From positions 4,852,938-4,916,937 of the forward strand of contig NZ_CP113054.1 of NCBI RefSeq assembly GCF_026625605.1: a stretch of 64,000 nt of DNA, in the 5' to 3' direction. Made by a program: the position numbers and the translations under genes. This DNA is from Luteolibacter sp. SL250 (GTDB lineage: Bacteria > Verrucomicrobiota > Verrucomicrobiia > Verrucomicrobiales > Akkermansiaceae). Positions within the stretch are counted from its first letter, which is position 1, and the number at the start of each line of letters is the position of its first letter. The notes under the pieces are model-generated. The model did no database searches. It was not told the origin of the DNA and saw only the letters and a list, made by a program, of their open reading frames with translations. Shown one piece after another: positions 8,900 to 18,096 of the stretch.

Positions 8900-10048
8900 T
8901 CAGGCCTTCCGGCGGAACTCGGTCGGTGTTTTACCGGTATGGCGTCTGAACGTCTTGCACATCTGCGAGGCCGAAGGCCAGCCACACGCCGCCGCAATGT
9001 CCGGTGTCGCCTGCCGGGTCTCCACCAGCAGGGCGCACGCCCTTGCCACCCGCACCCGGTCGATCTGCTGTTGCAGTGTCAGCCCGAACGCGCTCTTGAA
9101 GCCTGTTTCCAACGCGCGCCGCGACATATGAACCTCTTGGAGAAGCTCGGCCACCGTGAGCCATTCGCAGGCACGCTCACGGATGATGAGAAGCGCGCGG
9201 CGCAACCGTGGATCCTCCACGGCCAGGGAGTCGGTGGAACGGCGCTCAACCACCGCCTTCGGATGGATCAGCAATCTCCGCCGGTTCTCCGGCAACGGTT
9301 CCTGGAGGATGAGCTTCAACAAACCGGAGGCCTGGAGGCCCATCTCCTGGGTATTGATATCGATGCTGGAAAGCGCGGGATGGGTGAGCTCGCACGCAAG
9401 CTCGTTGTTATCGACACCGAGCACCACCAGATCCTCGGGAACCGCCCGCCCGATGGCACGGATCTCCCGCAACGCCATCACGCCGGTGGCATCGTTCGCC
9501 GCCAGGAGCGCGGTTCGGGGAGGAAGCAAACTGAGCCATCTCACCAATTCCTCTCTTGGCAGCGTTCCGTCCGGCGCATGGGGTGGCAGCGTCACACGCA
9601 GTCCGTGGGCGGTGGCGGCATCCCGGAAGCCCTGCAACCGGAGATCCGAATACGGCCGCCCGGGGCTGCCCAGAAACGCCAGATGACGGAACCCCCTGGC
9701 GTGATAGAACGAGAACGCCATCCTCCCCACTCCGTTGTTGTCCGTGGATACGCCACCCCAATGGGAACCGGCCAGTGGACGGGTGCCACTGGCCACGGTG
9801 ACAAGGACCTTCACCTTCAGGCGGCAGAGTTCCATGAGAGCCGGGTCCCGGACTTCAGCGATCACCGCGTCGACCTGCGCCTGGAGCAGATCCTCCAATC
9901 CGGCCGCTGACGGAGGACCACCATCAATCAGTTCCCAGGATGGCTGGTATTTCCCGTAGTTGATGATCCCCCTCAGGATCGACCGACCATAGCCCGTCTC
10001 CTGGTGGAGGAGCAGCCCAATGCGGACGACCCGGGCGATTTGGCTCAT
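8900..10048 (-). CDS. XylR-like transcriptional regulator (LacI-type sensor with AraC-type DNA-binding domain)
   Basis: The 382-aa protein has an N-terminal periplasmic-binding-protein fold (about 10-270; VRIGLLLHQETGYGRSILRGI, GVSTDNNGVGRMAF, LGVDNNELACE). A C-terminal AraC-type double HTH follows (about 280-380; LTVAELLQEVHMSRRALETGFKSAFG, then CGWPSASQMCKTFRRHTGKTPTEFR). This domain order is that of E. coli XylR and its verrucomicrobial relatives, which bind a sugar in the sensor domain. It is divergent from the 10203-17037 operon across 154 bp, so it is the likely regulator of that operon. The inducer is unknown. Confidence 0.9.
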   Translation of the reverse strand: MSQIARVVRIGLLLHQETGYGRSILRGIINYGKYQPSWELIDGGPPSAAGLEDLLQAQVDAVIAEVRDPALMELCRLKVKVLVTVASGTRPLAGSHWGGVSTDNNGVGRMAFSFYHARGFRHLAFLGSPGRPYSDLRLQGFRDAATAHGLRVTLPPHAPDGTLPREELVRWLSLLPPRTALLAANDATGVMALREIRAIGRAVPEDLVVLGVDNNELACELTHPALSSIDINTQEMGLQASGLLKLILQEPLPENRRRLLIHPKAVVERRSTDSLAVEDPRLRRALLIIRERACEWLTVAELLQEVHMSRRALETGFKSAFGLTLQQQIDRVRVARACALLVETRQATPDIAAACGWPSASQMCKTFRRHTGKTPTEFRRKA

Positions 10049-10099
10049 TATTGCCAGAATGATTTTCCAACGGTTGGGGGAAAGGAAATTGCGCTGATC

Positions 10100-10116
10100 G
10101 GCAAATTATTTGCGCC
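10100..10116. promoter_or_regulatory. Candidate operator between the XylR-like gene and the secreted-protein operon
   Basis: An AT-rich imperfect palindrome, GGCAAAT-T-ATTTGCGCC (one unpaired base), lies in the shared 154-bp divergent intergenic region 10049-10202. It is the only dyad there that I find convincing. No clear -35/-10 pair was recognised. Confidence 0.35.
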
Positions 10117-10202
10117 TAAGGCTGGGCATCTCCGGCAACATTTATGTCACCGTCCGATAAGTGAGATCATCGGCCCATCCGTTGATCGACCATGAAGATG
10201 CG

Positions 10203-12629
10203 ATGAAAGCCCTCCGGATCCTATCGATGGCCCTGCTCACAGGGGCCGCCCCCCTGCATGCGGAAACCGTGATCTACCGGCACGACTTCGGCGGTTCCTC
10301 CACCAGGAACCTTGCCGGAACGGCCGTCGAAACGTCATCAGAACAACTGGGAGGCACCAGCGGAGCCGAATGGACCGGTTCCGCCGTGTTCAGGGCGGAT
10401 GGCAGCTTCACGCTCGGTGGAGGGGACTCATCGGCGAATGTACCGTTCCGTCCCGTTGATGGCTATCTTTACACCATCTCCGTTGAGACAACCGCAGCGG
10501 CGGTCGCCACCAATCCGACCACCTCCCTTTCCTACGTGGGGGTCGCACTCTACAACGGCGAAACCGCCCCGAGCAACAGCCTCGCGGTCGGCAGCCAACG
10601 CGTCATCGCCCCCATCACCCGGAGTCCGGACAACACGCCGAACGCTTCCAGCGCGGCCGGACCATTCAACATCCTCCGCCGCTGGCACCGGGACACGCCC
10701 CACACCACCGGCACCTCCCTCACCCAAAACCATCTGGCATCCGTGGGGACCAACGCCGGAACCTGGAGGCTCTCCATCCAGTTGGACACCTCCACCCCCG
10801 GCAACTGGAAATACCGCTGGCTGGTGGAAGATGTGGCGACCTCCACGGTATTGTCCCGGAGCCACGCCGATGGCGCGACGTGGCCGTCGGTCGGATCCCT
10901 CACGGCATACCCCATCAATCGCATCCTCCTGTGCAAGGTGGGGCCGTTCAGTTCCGGCGCGTTCGACAACTTCCTGGTTTCCGCGACGCCGAAGCAGGAC
11001 GACACGGGAGGAGGCATCACCCATCCGGAACCCGTGGTGATCGACCGCGATTTTCCCGGGGGGAACATCCGGGTGACGGCCCTCACCCAGCAATCACACG
11101 CCAGCCCGCGGAAAGCGTTCCTCGACCGGGAACTCCGCCCGGAGGACCGCGACTGGTTCTACTGGAGCTTTCGTACCCGGGACACCACCGGCTTCACCGC
11201 GGTCTTCAGCGACCGTGACCAGCTCGGCCCGCGCGGGGCGGCGGTCAGCCATGACGGCGGGGCCACCTGGTCCCACCTTGGCGGGGCCAGCGTGGTGCAA
11301 CAGAACATCGGTGGGGTGGACCACTGGACATTCGAAGTCCCTCCGGTCGAGGCAGGGAAGGAAGTCCGTTACTCGTTCAGCGCCCACTACCTGCAGAGTC
11401 ACCTCGAAACATGGCTATCGGCACATGCGGGAAACCCTCATGTCGACGTGTCCGAACTCTGCCGCAGCCGGAAGGACCGCAGCGTGGAGCTGGTGAGAGT
11501 GGGACGTCCGCTTTCAGCGGCATCGTCGGAAATCATCTTCCTGACCGGCCGCCACCACTGCTGCGAGACGTGCGCGAGCTACGTGATGGAGGGGATCCTC
11601 GATGCCGGACTGGCGGACGATGACATCGGGAAACAGTTGCGGAAAAGAACCCTTCTCGCGGTGCCCTTCGTGGACAAGGACGGGGTGGAGGAAGGGGATC
11701 AGGGAAAGGACCGCATCCCCCATGACCACAACCGTGACTACGGCCCCACCCCGATCTATCCGGAGGTTTCGGGGATCAAACGGTTCGGGACGGAGCACGG
11801 CAGGAGAGTGGTCACTTTCCTGGACCTGCACTGCCCGGTCGTCCATGGCACCTGGGACAAGCGGCTGCATTTCTACGAGTCGTCGGACACGCGGCACGCC
11901 GGGAATCTGCATGCCTTCATCTCCGTCCTGATGAACACCCGCACCGGCGAGATTCCGCTGCAGGCCGACGATTTCCTCGCCTACGGCGGGTCCAACAACA
12001 GCGGCAACTACAGTGACAGGTCGAGGGGATGGGCGGAGACCGCCTTCCCGGATGCACGGCTCATCAGCACGCTGGAGATCCCTTACGCTGAGGTCCGGGG
12101 TGTGGAACTCACCGTCGCCCGGGCGCGTAATCTGGGCAGGGACATCGCCCGCGCGCTCGTCGCCCACCTTCCACCGGTGGAGGTCACCGGCGGTCAGCTC
12201 TGGCGGGAACTGGCCTTCGGCGCGGACGCGGAAAACCCTGCGGTCGGAGGTTGGCTGGCGGATCCGGACCACGACGGGATCACCAACATCATCGAGTATG
12301 CATTCAATCTGCCTGCCTCCGGACCGGTAGCTCCGGCGGGGAGTGGCGCCGCCGTTTCCGGGATCCCATCCGTGGGCATCACGCGCGACTCCGGCAACCC
12401 TGGCCTCCGTCTCGAATACCTGCGGCGCAAGTCCACGTCGGACCCGGGAGTGAGCTACACGCCCGAGGTTTCCGAGAACCTCAGCTCGTCAGGTGAGGAA
12501 GGCTGGAGGCCCGCCACCGGGCCGGAAGATGTCACGAGCATCGACAGCACCTGGGAACGGGTCTCCGTCCAACTGCCTGCGGACAAACCAGCCCGCTTCG
12601 CCCGGGTACGGGTGACTACCATCCCCTGA
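10203..12629 (+). CDS. Secreted M14-like zinc carboxypeptidase with lectin-like N-terminal domain
   Basis: The ATG at 10203 gives 808 aa with a clean signal peptide (KALRILSMALLTGAAPLHA); the frame stays open to 10161 but without a signal. Residues about 22-260 form a lectin/LamG-like domain homologous to the N-terminus of the next protein. The centre has M14 carboxypeptidase features. HxxE (RHHCCETC) lies near 451. DKDGVEEGDQGKDR...HNRDY follows, where M14 enzymes have NPDG..R.N. The third zinc ligand is in FLDLHCP near 543, and a catalytic-Glu-like TLEIPY near 623. The tail has DPDHDGITNIIEYAFNLP, a verrucomicrobial C-terminal repeat. It is first in an operon of three. Confidence 0.82.
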   Translation: MKALRILSMALLTGAAPLHAETVIYRHDFGGSSTRNLAGTAVETSSEQLGGTSGAEWTGSAVFRADGSFTLGGGDSSANVPFRPVDGYLYTISVETTAAAVATNPTTSLSYVGVALYNGETAPSNSLAVGSQRVIAPITRSPDNTPNASSAAGPFNILRRWHRDTPHTTGTSLTQNHLASVGTNAGTWRLSIQLDTSTPGNWKYRWLVEDVATSTVLSRSHADGATWPSVGSLTAYPINRILLCKVGPFSSGAFDNFLVSATPKQDDTGGGITHPEPVVIDRDFPGGNIRVTALTQQSHASPRKAFLDRELRPEDRDWFYWSFRTRDTTGFTAVFSDRDQLGPRGAAVSHDGGATWSHLGGASVVQQNIGGVDHWTFEVPPVEAGKEVRYSFSAHYLQSHLETWLSAHAGNPHVDVSELCRSRKDRSVELVRVGRPLSAASSEIIFLTGRHHCCETCASYVMEGILDAGLADDDIGKQLRKRTLLAVPFVDKDGVEEGDQGKDRIPHDHNRDYGPTPIYPEVSGIKRFGTEHGRRVVTFLDLHCPVVHGTWDKRLHFYESSDTRHAGNLHAFISVLMNTRTGEIPLQADDFLAYGGSNNSGNYSDRSRGWAETAFPDARLISTLEIPYAEVRGVELTVARARNLGRDIARALVAHLPPVEVTGGQLWRELAFGADAENPAVGGWLADPDHDGITNIIEYAFNLPASGPVAPAGSGAAVSGIPSVGITRDSGNPGLRLEYLRRKSTSDPGVSYTPEVSENLSSSGEEGWRPATGPEDVTSIDSTWERVSVQLPADKPARFARVRVTTIP

Positions 12630-12667
12630 ATCTCCATTCCCAAACCCCAGCAACCCGAACACTACCC

Positions 12668-15600
12668 ATGTCACCGCATCCAAACCCCTCCCTGAAATGG
12701 ATCTGGCTCCTCCCTGTCATTCTCACGATACCGGTCGTGGAAGCCGCAAGTGTGATCTACGAACATAGCTTCTCCGGATCTTCCACCGCCAACCTGGGCG
12801 GCACCTCCCTCGATGCCTCCGCCACCGGGATGGGTGGCACCTCCGGCGCCAGGTGGATTTCCTCCACCCGCTTCAAGGCGGACGGGAGCATCGCCACCAC
12901 GGACTCGGCGGGATCGGCGTTTGTCGCGTTCTCGCCCCAGAACGGCAACATCTACTCCATCTCCGTGGATACGAGGGCAACGCCCCGTGCAACGACTCCC
13001 GCGAGCCACCTGGCTTACGTCGGCATCTCCCTGAACAGCCACGTGGGGGCCACGCCGGACACTGCCGCGCCTTTCAGCTCCGGCCACAGATCCATTTCAC
13101 CGATCGCAAGGAGTCCGGACGGCACACCCAACGCCAGCAACACCACCAACCCGAAGTACATTCTCCGCCGTTGGGAAACCAGCGCCACCTACATCCTGGC
13201 GGCGGATCACATTCCCACCCTGGCACTGGACCAGGGCGTCTGGCGGCTGACGATCGAGCTTGATACCACCAATGCCGGAAACTGGCAGTACCGCTGGCTG
13301 GTGGATGACGTCAACGGTTCCACCCTCACCTCCCTGAGCGTCGGAGACTGGACCTCGTTCGCCACACCCACACCTGCCATCTCCTACATCCAGCTCTTCA
13401 ATACGGGGCAGCTCGGATCAGGCTCCTTCGACAACTTCAGCGTCACCGCAGTGCCGGAGCCAGCCACCGGAGTCCTTGCCGTAGCCGCCCTCGCGGCATT
13501 CGCCCTGAAACGAAAACGGACAGCCCGCAGGACCACCATGAAGGTCCTGCCAGCCGTGCTCTGCTGCTCGATGCCGCTGGTGGCGCGCGCTTCCGCAGAA
13601 GACCACTATGAAGCCTACGTCCGGAATTCGGAAGACTTCCGGCGGGTGAAGCAGGACAAGGAATGGGCTCTCAAAGCGTGGCCATCATGGACCTACATGC
13701 CGTGGACCTACCAATGGCACATCGGCTATGATGATGCCTCCGGTGAGTGGAGCCGCACCCATGGCTACAATGGAACCCTGATGGACCAAGGCCACCTGCT
13801 CCAGGAAGCCACCAGGAAGGGAAGACTCGACTGGATCGACAAACACGGCCTCCGCTTTTACCTGGACCACACGGCGGGAAAGGGGGTGCTGCACCTGTGG
13901 GACGGGGACAAGGTGAAGCCGCATCTGGAACAGTTGCAGGGTACGGGAGTCCGGAACGTGCCCCTGAACGCCGCGGCGGAAGCCGGGCTGCGGGACATCA
14001 TGAAGCGCCATATTGGAGCGGTCCGCGACTCGCCCCACCGCGCCGCCTACGCGCTGGATGACGAGCCGTCCTGGGGACACTTCGTGCGTCCGGCGATGTG
14101 GCAGATCACCGACGACCCCACCGCCTACACCCAATGGCTGCGCGGCATCTACGGCCCCAAGGCGCCGGAGCGCGGGAAATGGCTGAGCTATGATGACATC
14201 CGCACCAAGCTGCCGGAATGGACCATCGCCGATTTCGACGCCAGCCCGCTGATGGACCAGTGGAGTTTCAACGACTCCTACTGGGCGAACCTTCTCGGCA
14301 GGCTGGTCGAATACTCGAACGAACTGGACCCGGCGACGCCCTGCGGCCTTGTCGGCGGGCAGGCCCCGAATGCCTTCGGCGGCTATGACTATGCCAAGCT
14401 GATGCGGAAGATGCAGTTCATCGAGAGCTACAACATCGGCTCGTCCCAAGCGATCATCCGGTCCTTCAACCCGCGGAACTCGCTGCCCACGGTGACGACC
14501 CACTTCCACCGCGACACTGCCGACACCATCTGGCAGGCTTGGTATTACCTCGCCCATGGGAACCGCGGACACATCGGCTGGGTGGAGAAATGGTTCGATG
14601 GGAAGACTCCGGAGCCCTGGCATGCGGAGGTGGCTCCCTCCTATCTGGAGGCGGAGCGGAAAATCGGCCCGCTGATGGCTGGCGCGGAGTGGAAGCACGA
14701 TGGGGTGGCGATCTACTACAGCCACGCCTCCATCCAGCTGGGCTGGATCCTCGATGCGGAGTCGCACGGAAAGACCTGGCGGCAGCGGAACTCGGACGAG
14801 CGCCTGAGCAGCGCCGCCCACGTCCGGAAGGCCTGGGAAAACATGCTCCGGGATTCCGGCCTCCAGTACGATTTCATCAACTACGCGGACGTCATCCAGA
14901 AGGGGGTGCCACAGGATTACAAGGTCCTCATCCTTCCTGGGGTCCTCTGCCTTTCGGATTCGGAGGCGCGGGCGATCAGGACGTTCTGCGAGAAAGGCGG
15001 CACCGTCATCGCCGACTATCTTCCCGGACTGTGGGACCAGCACGGCAAGGGGCGCAAGGAAGGCGGAGTTCTGGACTCCATGTTCGGAGTGAGCCATTCA
15101 CCGTCCCTGTCAGCGAAGGATATCTTCGGCGGAAAATATTGGGCTGAAGTGGACCAGGATACGAACTTCTCGTGGAAGGATTACGAAAGCTTCCTGACCA
15201 ACAAAAACACTTCGGTGAAAGACGCGAGCGGGTTCCACAAGGCGGTGAGGGAGATGCCTGTCGGTCACGTCGCTTCAGCAGGAAAGGGAAAGGCTGTCAT
15301 GATGAACCTTTCCCCCCAGTGGTACAACGCCCACCGCGAGGCGGGGCCGGAAAGGGCGGAAAAACGTGAGGTTTTCATGAAACACGTCATGGCCGCCGGG
15401 GTGCAACCGTGGGTCCGCATCTCCAGTGACCAGGCCCCGGTCCATGGATATGAGATCACCTACTGGAAGCAGTCCACGGATGGAAACCCACGGACGATCC
15501 TCTATGTCTGCTCCAATCCCGAGATCCGCGGGACTTCACTCGGCGGCGGCAACTCCGTCGGCCTGAAGTCAGACACCATCCCGGTCCGGCTGCAGTTCAA

Positions 15601-15718
15601 CCAGACCAAGGAACAGGTCCGGGATGAACGCACCGGTGAGATGCTTGGCGATGGCAGGGAATTCCCCCTGCGGTGGAAACGGGATGAGGCCATCGTGATT
15701 TCGTTCGAAGGATTATGA
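12668..15718 (+). CDS. Fusion: PEP-CTERM lectin-like protein joined in frame to a GH42-like secreted glycoside hydrolase
   Basis: One open frame of 1016 aa. Residues 1-27 are a signal peptide and 28-255 a lectin-like domain. Residues 262-288 are a complete PEP-CTERM sorting tail: VPEP, a hydrophobic stretch, then RKRTARR. At Met291 (nt 13538) a second signal peptide begins (KVLPAVLCCSMPLVARASA). A GH42-like enzyme follows, with putative acid/base Glu in ALDDEPSWG, nucleophile-like Glu in FIESYNIG, and a beta-galactosidase trimerisation-type domain (VLILPGVLCLSDSEARAIR). Normally these would be two genes. The ATG at 13538 sits in ATGA, so a one-base frame change upstream would restore a 4-base overlap. 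The next gene overlaps by 4 bases. Confidence 0.8.
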   Translation: MSPHPNPSLKWIWLLPVILTIPVVEAASVIYEHSFSGSSTANLGGTSLDASATGMGGTSGARWISSTRFKADGSIATTDSAGSAFVAFSPQNGNIYSISVDTRATPRATTPASHLAYVGISLNSHVGATPDTAAPFSSGHRSISPIARSPDGTPNASNTTNPKYILRRWETSATYILAADHIPTLALDQGVWRLTIELDTTNAGNWQYRWLVDDVNGSTLTSLSVGDWTSFATPTPAISYIQLFNTGQLGSGSFDNFSVTAVPEPATGVLAVAALAAFALKRKRTARRTTMKVLPAVLCCSMPLVARASAEDHYEAYVRNSEDFRRVKQDKEWALKAWPSWTYMPWTYQWHIGYDDASGEWSRTHGYNGTLMDQGHLLQEATRKGRLDWIDKHGLRFYLDHTAGKGVLHLWDGDKVKPHLEQLQGTGVRNVPLNAAAEAGLRDIMKRHIGAVRDSPHRAAYALDDEPSWGHFVRPAMWQITDDPTAYTQWLRGIYGPKAPERGKWLSYDDIRTKLPEWTIADFDASPLMDQWSFNDSYWANLLGRLVEYSNELDPATPCGLVGGQAPNAFGGYDYAKLMRKMQFIESYNIGSSQAIIRSFNPRNSLPTVTTHFHRDTADTIWQAWYYLAHGNRGHIGWVEKWFDGKTPEPWHAEVAPSYLEAERKIGPLMAGAEWKHDGVAIYYSHASIQLGWILDAESHGKTWRQRNSDERLSSAAHVRKAWENMLRDSGLQYDFINYADVIQKGVPQDYKVLILPGVLCLSDSEARAIRTFCEKGGTVIADYLPGLWDQHGKGRKEGGVLDSMFGVSHSPSLSAKDIFGGKYWAEVDQDTNFSWKDYESFLTNKNTSVKDASGFHKAVREMPVGHVASAGKGKAVMMNLSPQWYNAHREAGPERAEKREVFMKHVMAAGVQPWVRISSDQAPVHGYEITYWKQSTDGNPRTILYVCSNPEIRGTSLGGGNSVGLKSDTIPVRLQFNQTKEQVRDERTGEMLGDGREFPLRWKRDEAIVISFEGL

Positions 15719-17037
15719 ACCAACCGGACGATTCCACAGAGACTCATCCCGATCCGGAAACGCCCCAAGGGTGCGGCAGGCGTGAGTTCCTGAAACGCTC
15801 CGCGGGCATCCTGGCGGGACTGCCCGGGGTGGCCCCATTCCTTCCGCTCCATGGGGAGCAGGCACACCCCTCCGCCATGCCTGGTGAAAGCAAAAGCATC
15901 ATCGGCCACTATGGTTCCTGGGCGTCCAACCTCCGGCCTTCTCCTCCCACCCTGTCATTCCGGAATGCCCGTTGGACGGATCCCGCGGAGTGGCGGGTGC
16001 ATGCACGGCATAAGGCCTGGGAATTGCTCGCTCCGCCGGACCAGGGCGGCGTTCCGCAGGCGCGGGTGGACCGTGCCTACGCCTACGACGGACTGACCGT
16101 GGAGGAACTGAGCTGGCAACTGCCCTACGGGCGGCGGACAAGCGCTGTCCTTCTCAAGCCCGCAGGCACCCGGGGACGCCTCCCGGCCATCCTTGCCCTC
16201 CACGACCATGGTGGGAACAAGTACTTCGGCGCGGGGAAGATCACCCGCACCGCCGCGGACATCCATCCCCTCCTCGCCGCGCATCAGGAAAAATACTACG
16301 GTGGGACCGCGTGGGCCAACGAGGCGGCCCGGAAGGGCTACGTCGTCCTGGTGCATGATGCCTTCGCATTCGGGAGCCGGCGTGTCCACTACGGGGATGT
16401 GGAAGGCATCCCGTGGGGGAACCTGAACGTCGCCGGCAGGCAAGAGCCCGATCCGCAGGATATCAATGGCATCGACAACTACAATGCGTGGGCCTCCGAC
16501 CATGAGAATGTCATGTCGAAATCCCTTTTCTGCGCGGGAACGACCTGGCCGGGCGTCACACTGGCGGAAGACCGGAGCGCCTTGGACATCCTTTCGGCAC
16601 GGGAGGATGTCGACGCCGGCAGAATCGGCTGCGGCGGGCTCTCGGGTGGCGGGCTGAGGACGGTTTATCTCACGGGACTGGATGATCGCATCAACTGTGC
16701 GGTTTGCGTCGGCTTCATGTCCACTTGGGACGATTTCCTTTCCCGGAAGGCCTACACGCATACCTGGATGGCCTATACCCCGCTGCTCTCCAACTACCTG
16801 GAATTTTCCGAGATCTTCGGCCTCCGGGTACCCGCCCCATTGATGGTCCTCAACAACAGGCAGGACCAGCTTTTCACGCTGGAGGAAATGGAGAAGGCGG
16901 ACGCCATCCTGCGGGAGATCCATACGAAAGCCGGAGCCAGCGACCGCTTCAGGTCGGCCTTCCATGACGGCCACCACAAATTCGATCCCGCCATGCAGAA
17001 GCAAGCGTCCGACTGGTTCGACCAATGGCTCAAATGA
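15715..17037 (+). CDS. Tat-exported alpha/beta hydrolase (esterase-like)
   Basis: The 440-aa protein has a twin-arginine signal near residue 20 (GRREFLKRSAGILAGLPG) and an alpha/beta hydrolase fold. It shows an LALHDHGGNK oxyanion-type loop, a nucleophile elbow GGLSGGG near residue 310, NRQDQLFT near the acid position and a C-terminal His in FHDGHHKFDP. It resembles the acetyl-xylan-esterase/dienelactone-hydrolase families found in polysaccharide loci. Its ATG overlaps the previous stop (ATGA), implying translational coupling. It probably removes ester groups from the same polymer. Confidence 0.85.
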   Translation: MNQPDDSTETHPDPETPQGCGRREFLKRSAGILAGLPGVAPFLPLHGEQAHPSAMPGESKSIIGHYGSWASNLRPSPPTLSFRNARWTDPAEWRVHARHKAWELLAPPDQGGVPQARVDRAYAYDGLTVEELSWQLPYGRRTSAVLLKPAGTRGRLPAILALHDHGGNKYFGAGKITRTAADIHPLLAAHQEKYYGGTAWANEAARKGYVVLVHDAFAFGSRRVHYGDVEGIPWGNLNVAGRQEPDPQDINGIDNYNAWASDHENVMSKSLFCAGTTWPGVTLAEDRSALDILSAREDVDAGRIGCGGLSGGGLRTVYLTGLDDRINCAVCVGFMSTWDDFLSRKAYTHTWMAYTPLLSNYLEFSEIFGLRVPAPLMVLNNRQDQLFTLEEMEKADAILREIHTKAGASDRFRSAFHDGHHKFDPAMQKQASDWFDQWLK

Positions 17038-17082
17038 CACACGCCACCGTGCGCCAGCAGATCCGGCGTTTTCAGGAGGATT

Positions 17083-17991
17083 TCAGAGCGAATCATCATC
17101 CACGCCCTCGCCGAATTTCAACCGCTTCACCGGAGGCAGGCCCAGCCGGAGCGCCCGCGCGTCCTCATTGACCTCCCGTGCCCAGACCAATTTCGCGAAA
17201 ACCTCGGATGGGAGCGGACCGACCAGCGCGTCGATGATGGTGGGGACATTCTCCCGGTTCCTCATGATGTTGCCATTGTGCAGGTCACAGATGATCCAGG
17301 CCTGCTCCTGCAGCCAGAAGACCGCGATCTCCCGGTTGAGGCGGGTGAATGGCGGGATGATCGCCCGGATGGCGTCCGTCGCCGCGCGCCGGTCCTTCAG
17401 GAAGTCGGCGTAGGGCATGGCCAGCGGCTGTTTCGCGATGAGGAAATTCCCGTCGTCCGACAGGCCGACGATCTCCGTAGGGTGCCCGCCCGCATCATTG
17501 AGGACGATGAGTTTTTCCAGGGTGTCCCGCAGCGTGGCGTCATGGAGGACGATCTCATGGCGCTCATCCTCCATCTGTTCGAGCGTGACCCGCTTTCCGA
17601 GCGAGCCATTGGCGCGGAGGTTGAACAGCTTGTAGACGACACGGGCTTCGTCATCCGCGAAGGGGTAGGCCTCCGCGCCGCTCCTGAGCTGGCGGAGTTC
17701 CTTCGACCCGAGCATGCCGTCGGCATCCAGGGTGATGCCCATCCGCCCCAGCGAAATCAGCGGGACGTCGCGCCGGGAGGATTCTGAGGCAAAAGCTGCA
17801 TTCCAAACATCAGCCTGAAGCGATTCCCGGGATGGAGTGCGTTGAGCTGCGTCCAGGATTCCGCCTGCTCGCTGGCGGTTAAGGGCAGAGCAAGCTGCTC
17901 GCTGAGCGGATGCTGGGCTTCCGAAATCAATGGCACTGGGCCGGTCGGTCCGGAAGTCGATTGCGAACTGGGCTGGGAAGAGTTCATTCAA
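17083..17991 (-). CDS. Polyvalent-kinase-like protein
   Basis: The 302-aa protein has weak protein-kinase-like signatures. CDLHNGNIMRNRENVPTIID matches the kinase catalytic loop pattern (D-x-H-x-x-N, then the metal-binding ID). Upstream, RVVYKLFNLRANGS has the position of a nucleotide-binding Lys region. I believe this belongs to the family called serine/threonine kinase polyvalent domain, often carried on mobile elements. The N-terminal 95 residues are not recognised. It stands alone between convergent and unrelated genes. Its start at 17991 is the first ATG in frame, without an obvious Shine-Dalgarno. Confidence 0.6.
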   Translation of the reverse strand: MNELFPAQFAIDFRTDRPSAIDFGSPASAQRAACSALNRQRAGGILDAAQRTPSRESLQADVWNAAFASESSRRDVPLISLGRMGITLDADGMLGSKELRQLRSGAEAYPFADDEARVVYKLFNLRANGSLGKRVTLEQMEDERHEIVLHDATLRDTLEKLIVLNDAGGHPTEIVGLSDDGNFLIAKQPLAMPYADFLKDRRAATDAIRAIIPPFTRLNREIAVFWLQEQAWIICDLHNGNIMRNRENVPTIIDALVGPLPSEVFAKLVWAREVNEDARALRLGLPPVKRLKFGEGVDDDSL

Positions 17992-18096
17992 ACGTGTGAG
18001 AGGGAATGCCTTGAGGATTCTGGCATCAGGAGCAGTCCCACCCGCATCCTAAACCAAGCCTCCGGCGGCTCAAGGATTTCCGGAGAAATGTCACCA

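Noticed and set aside
13685..15097. 470-codon minus-strand ORF inside the GH42-like gene
   Set aside because: Antisense shadow: low-complexity composition and no motif, while the plus frame has clear domains.
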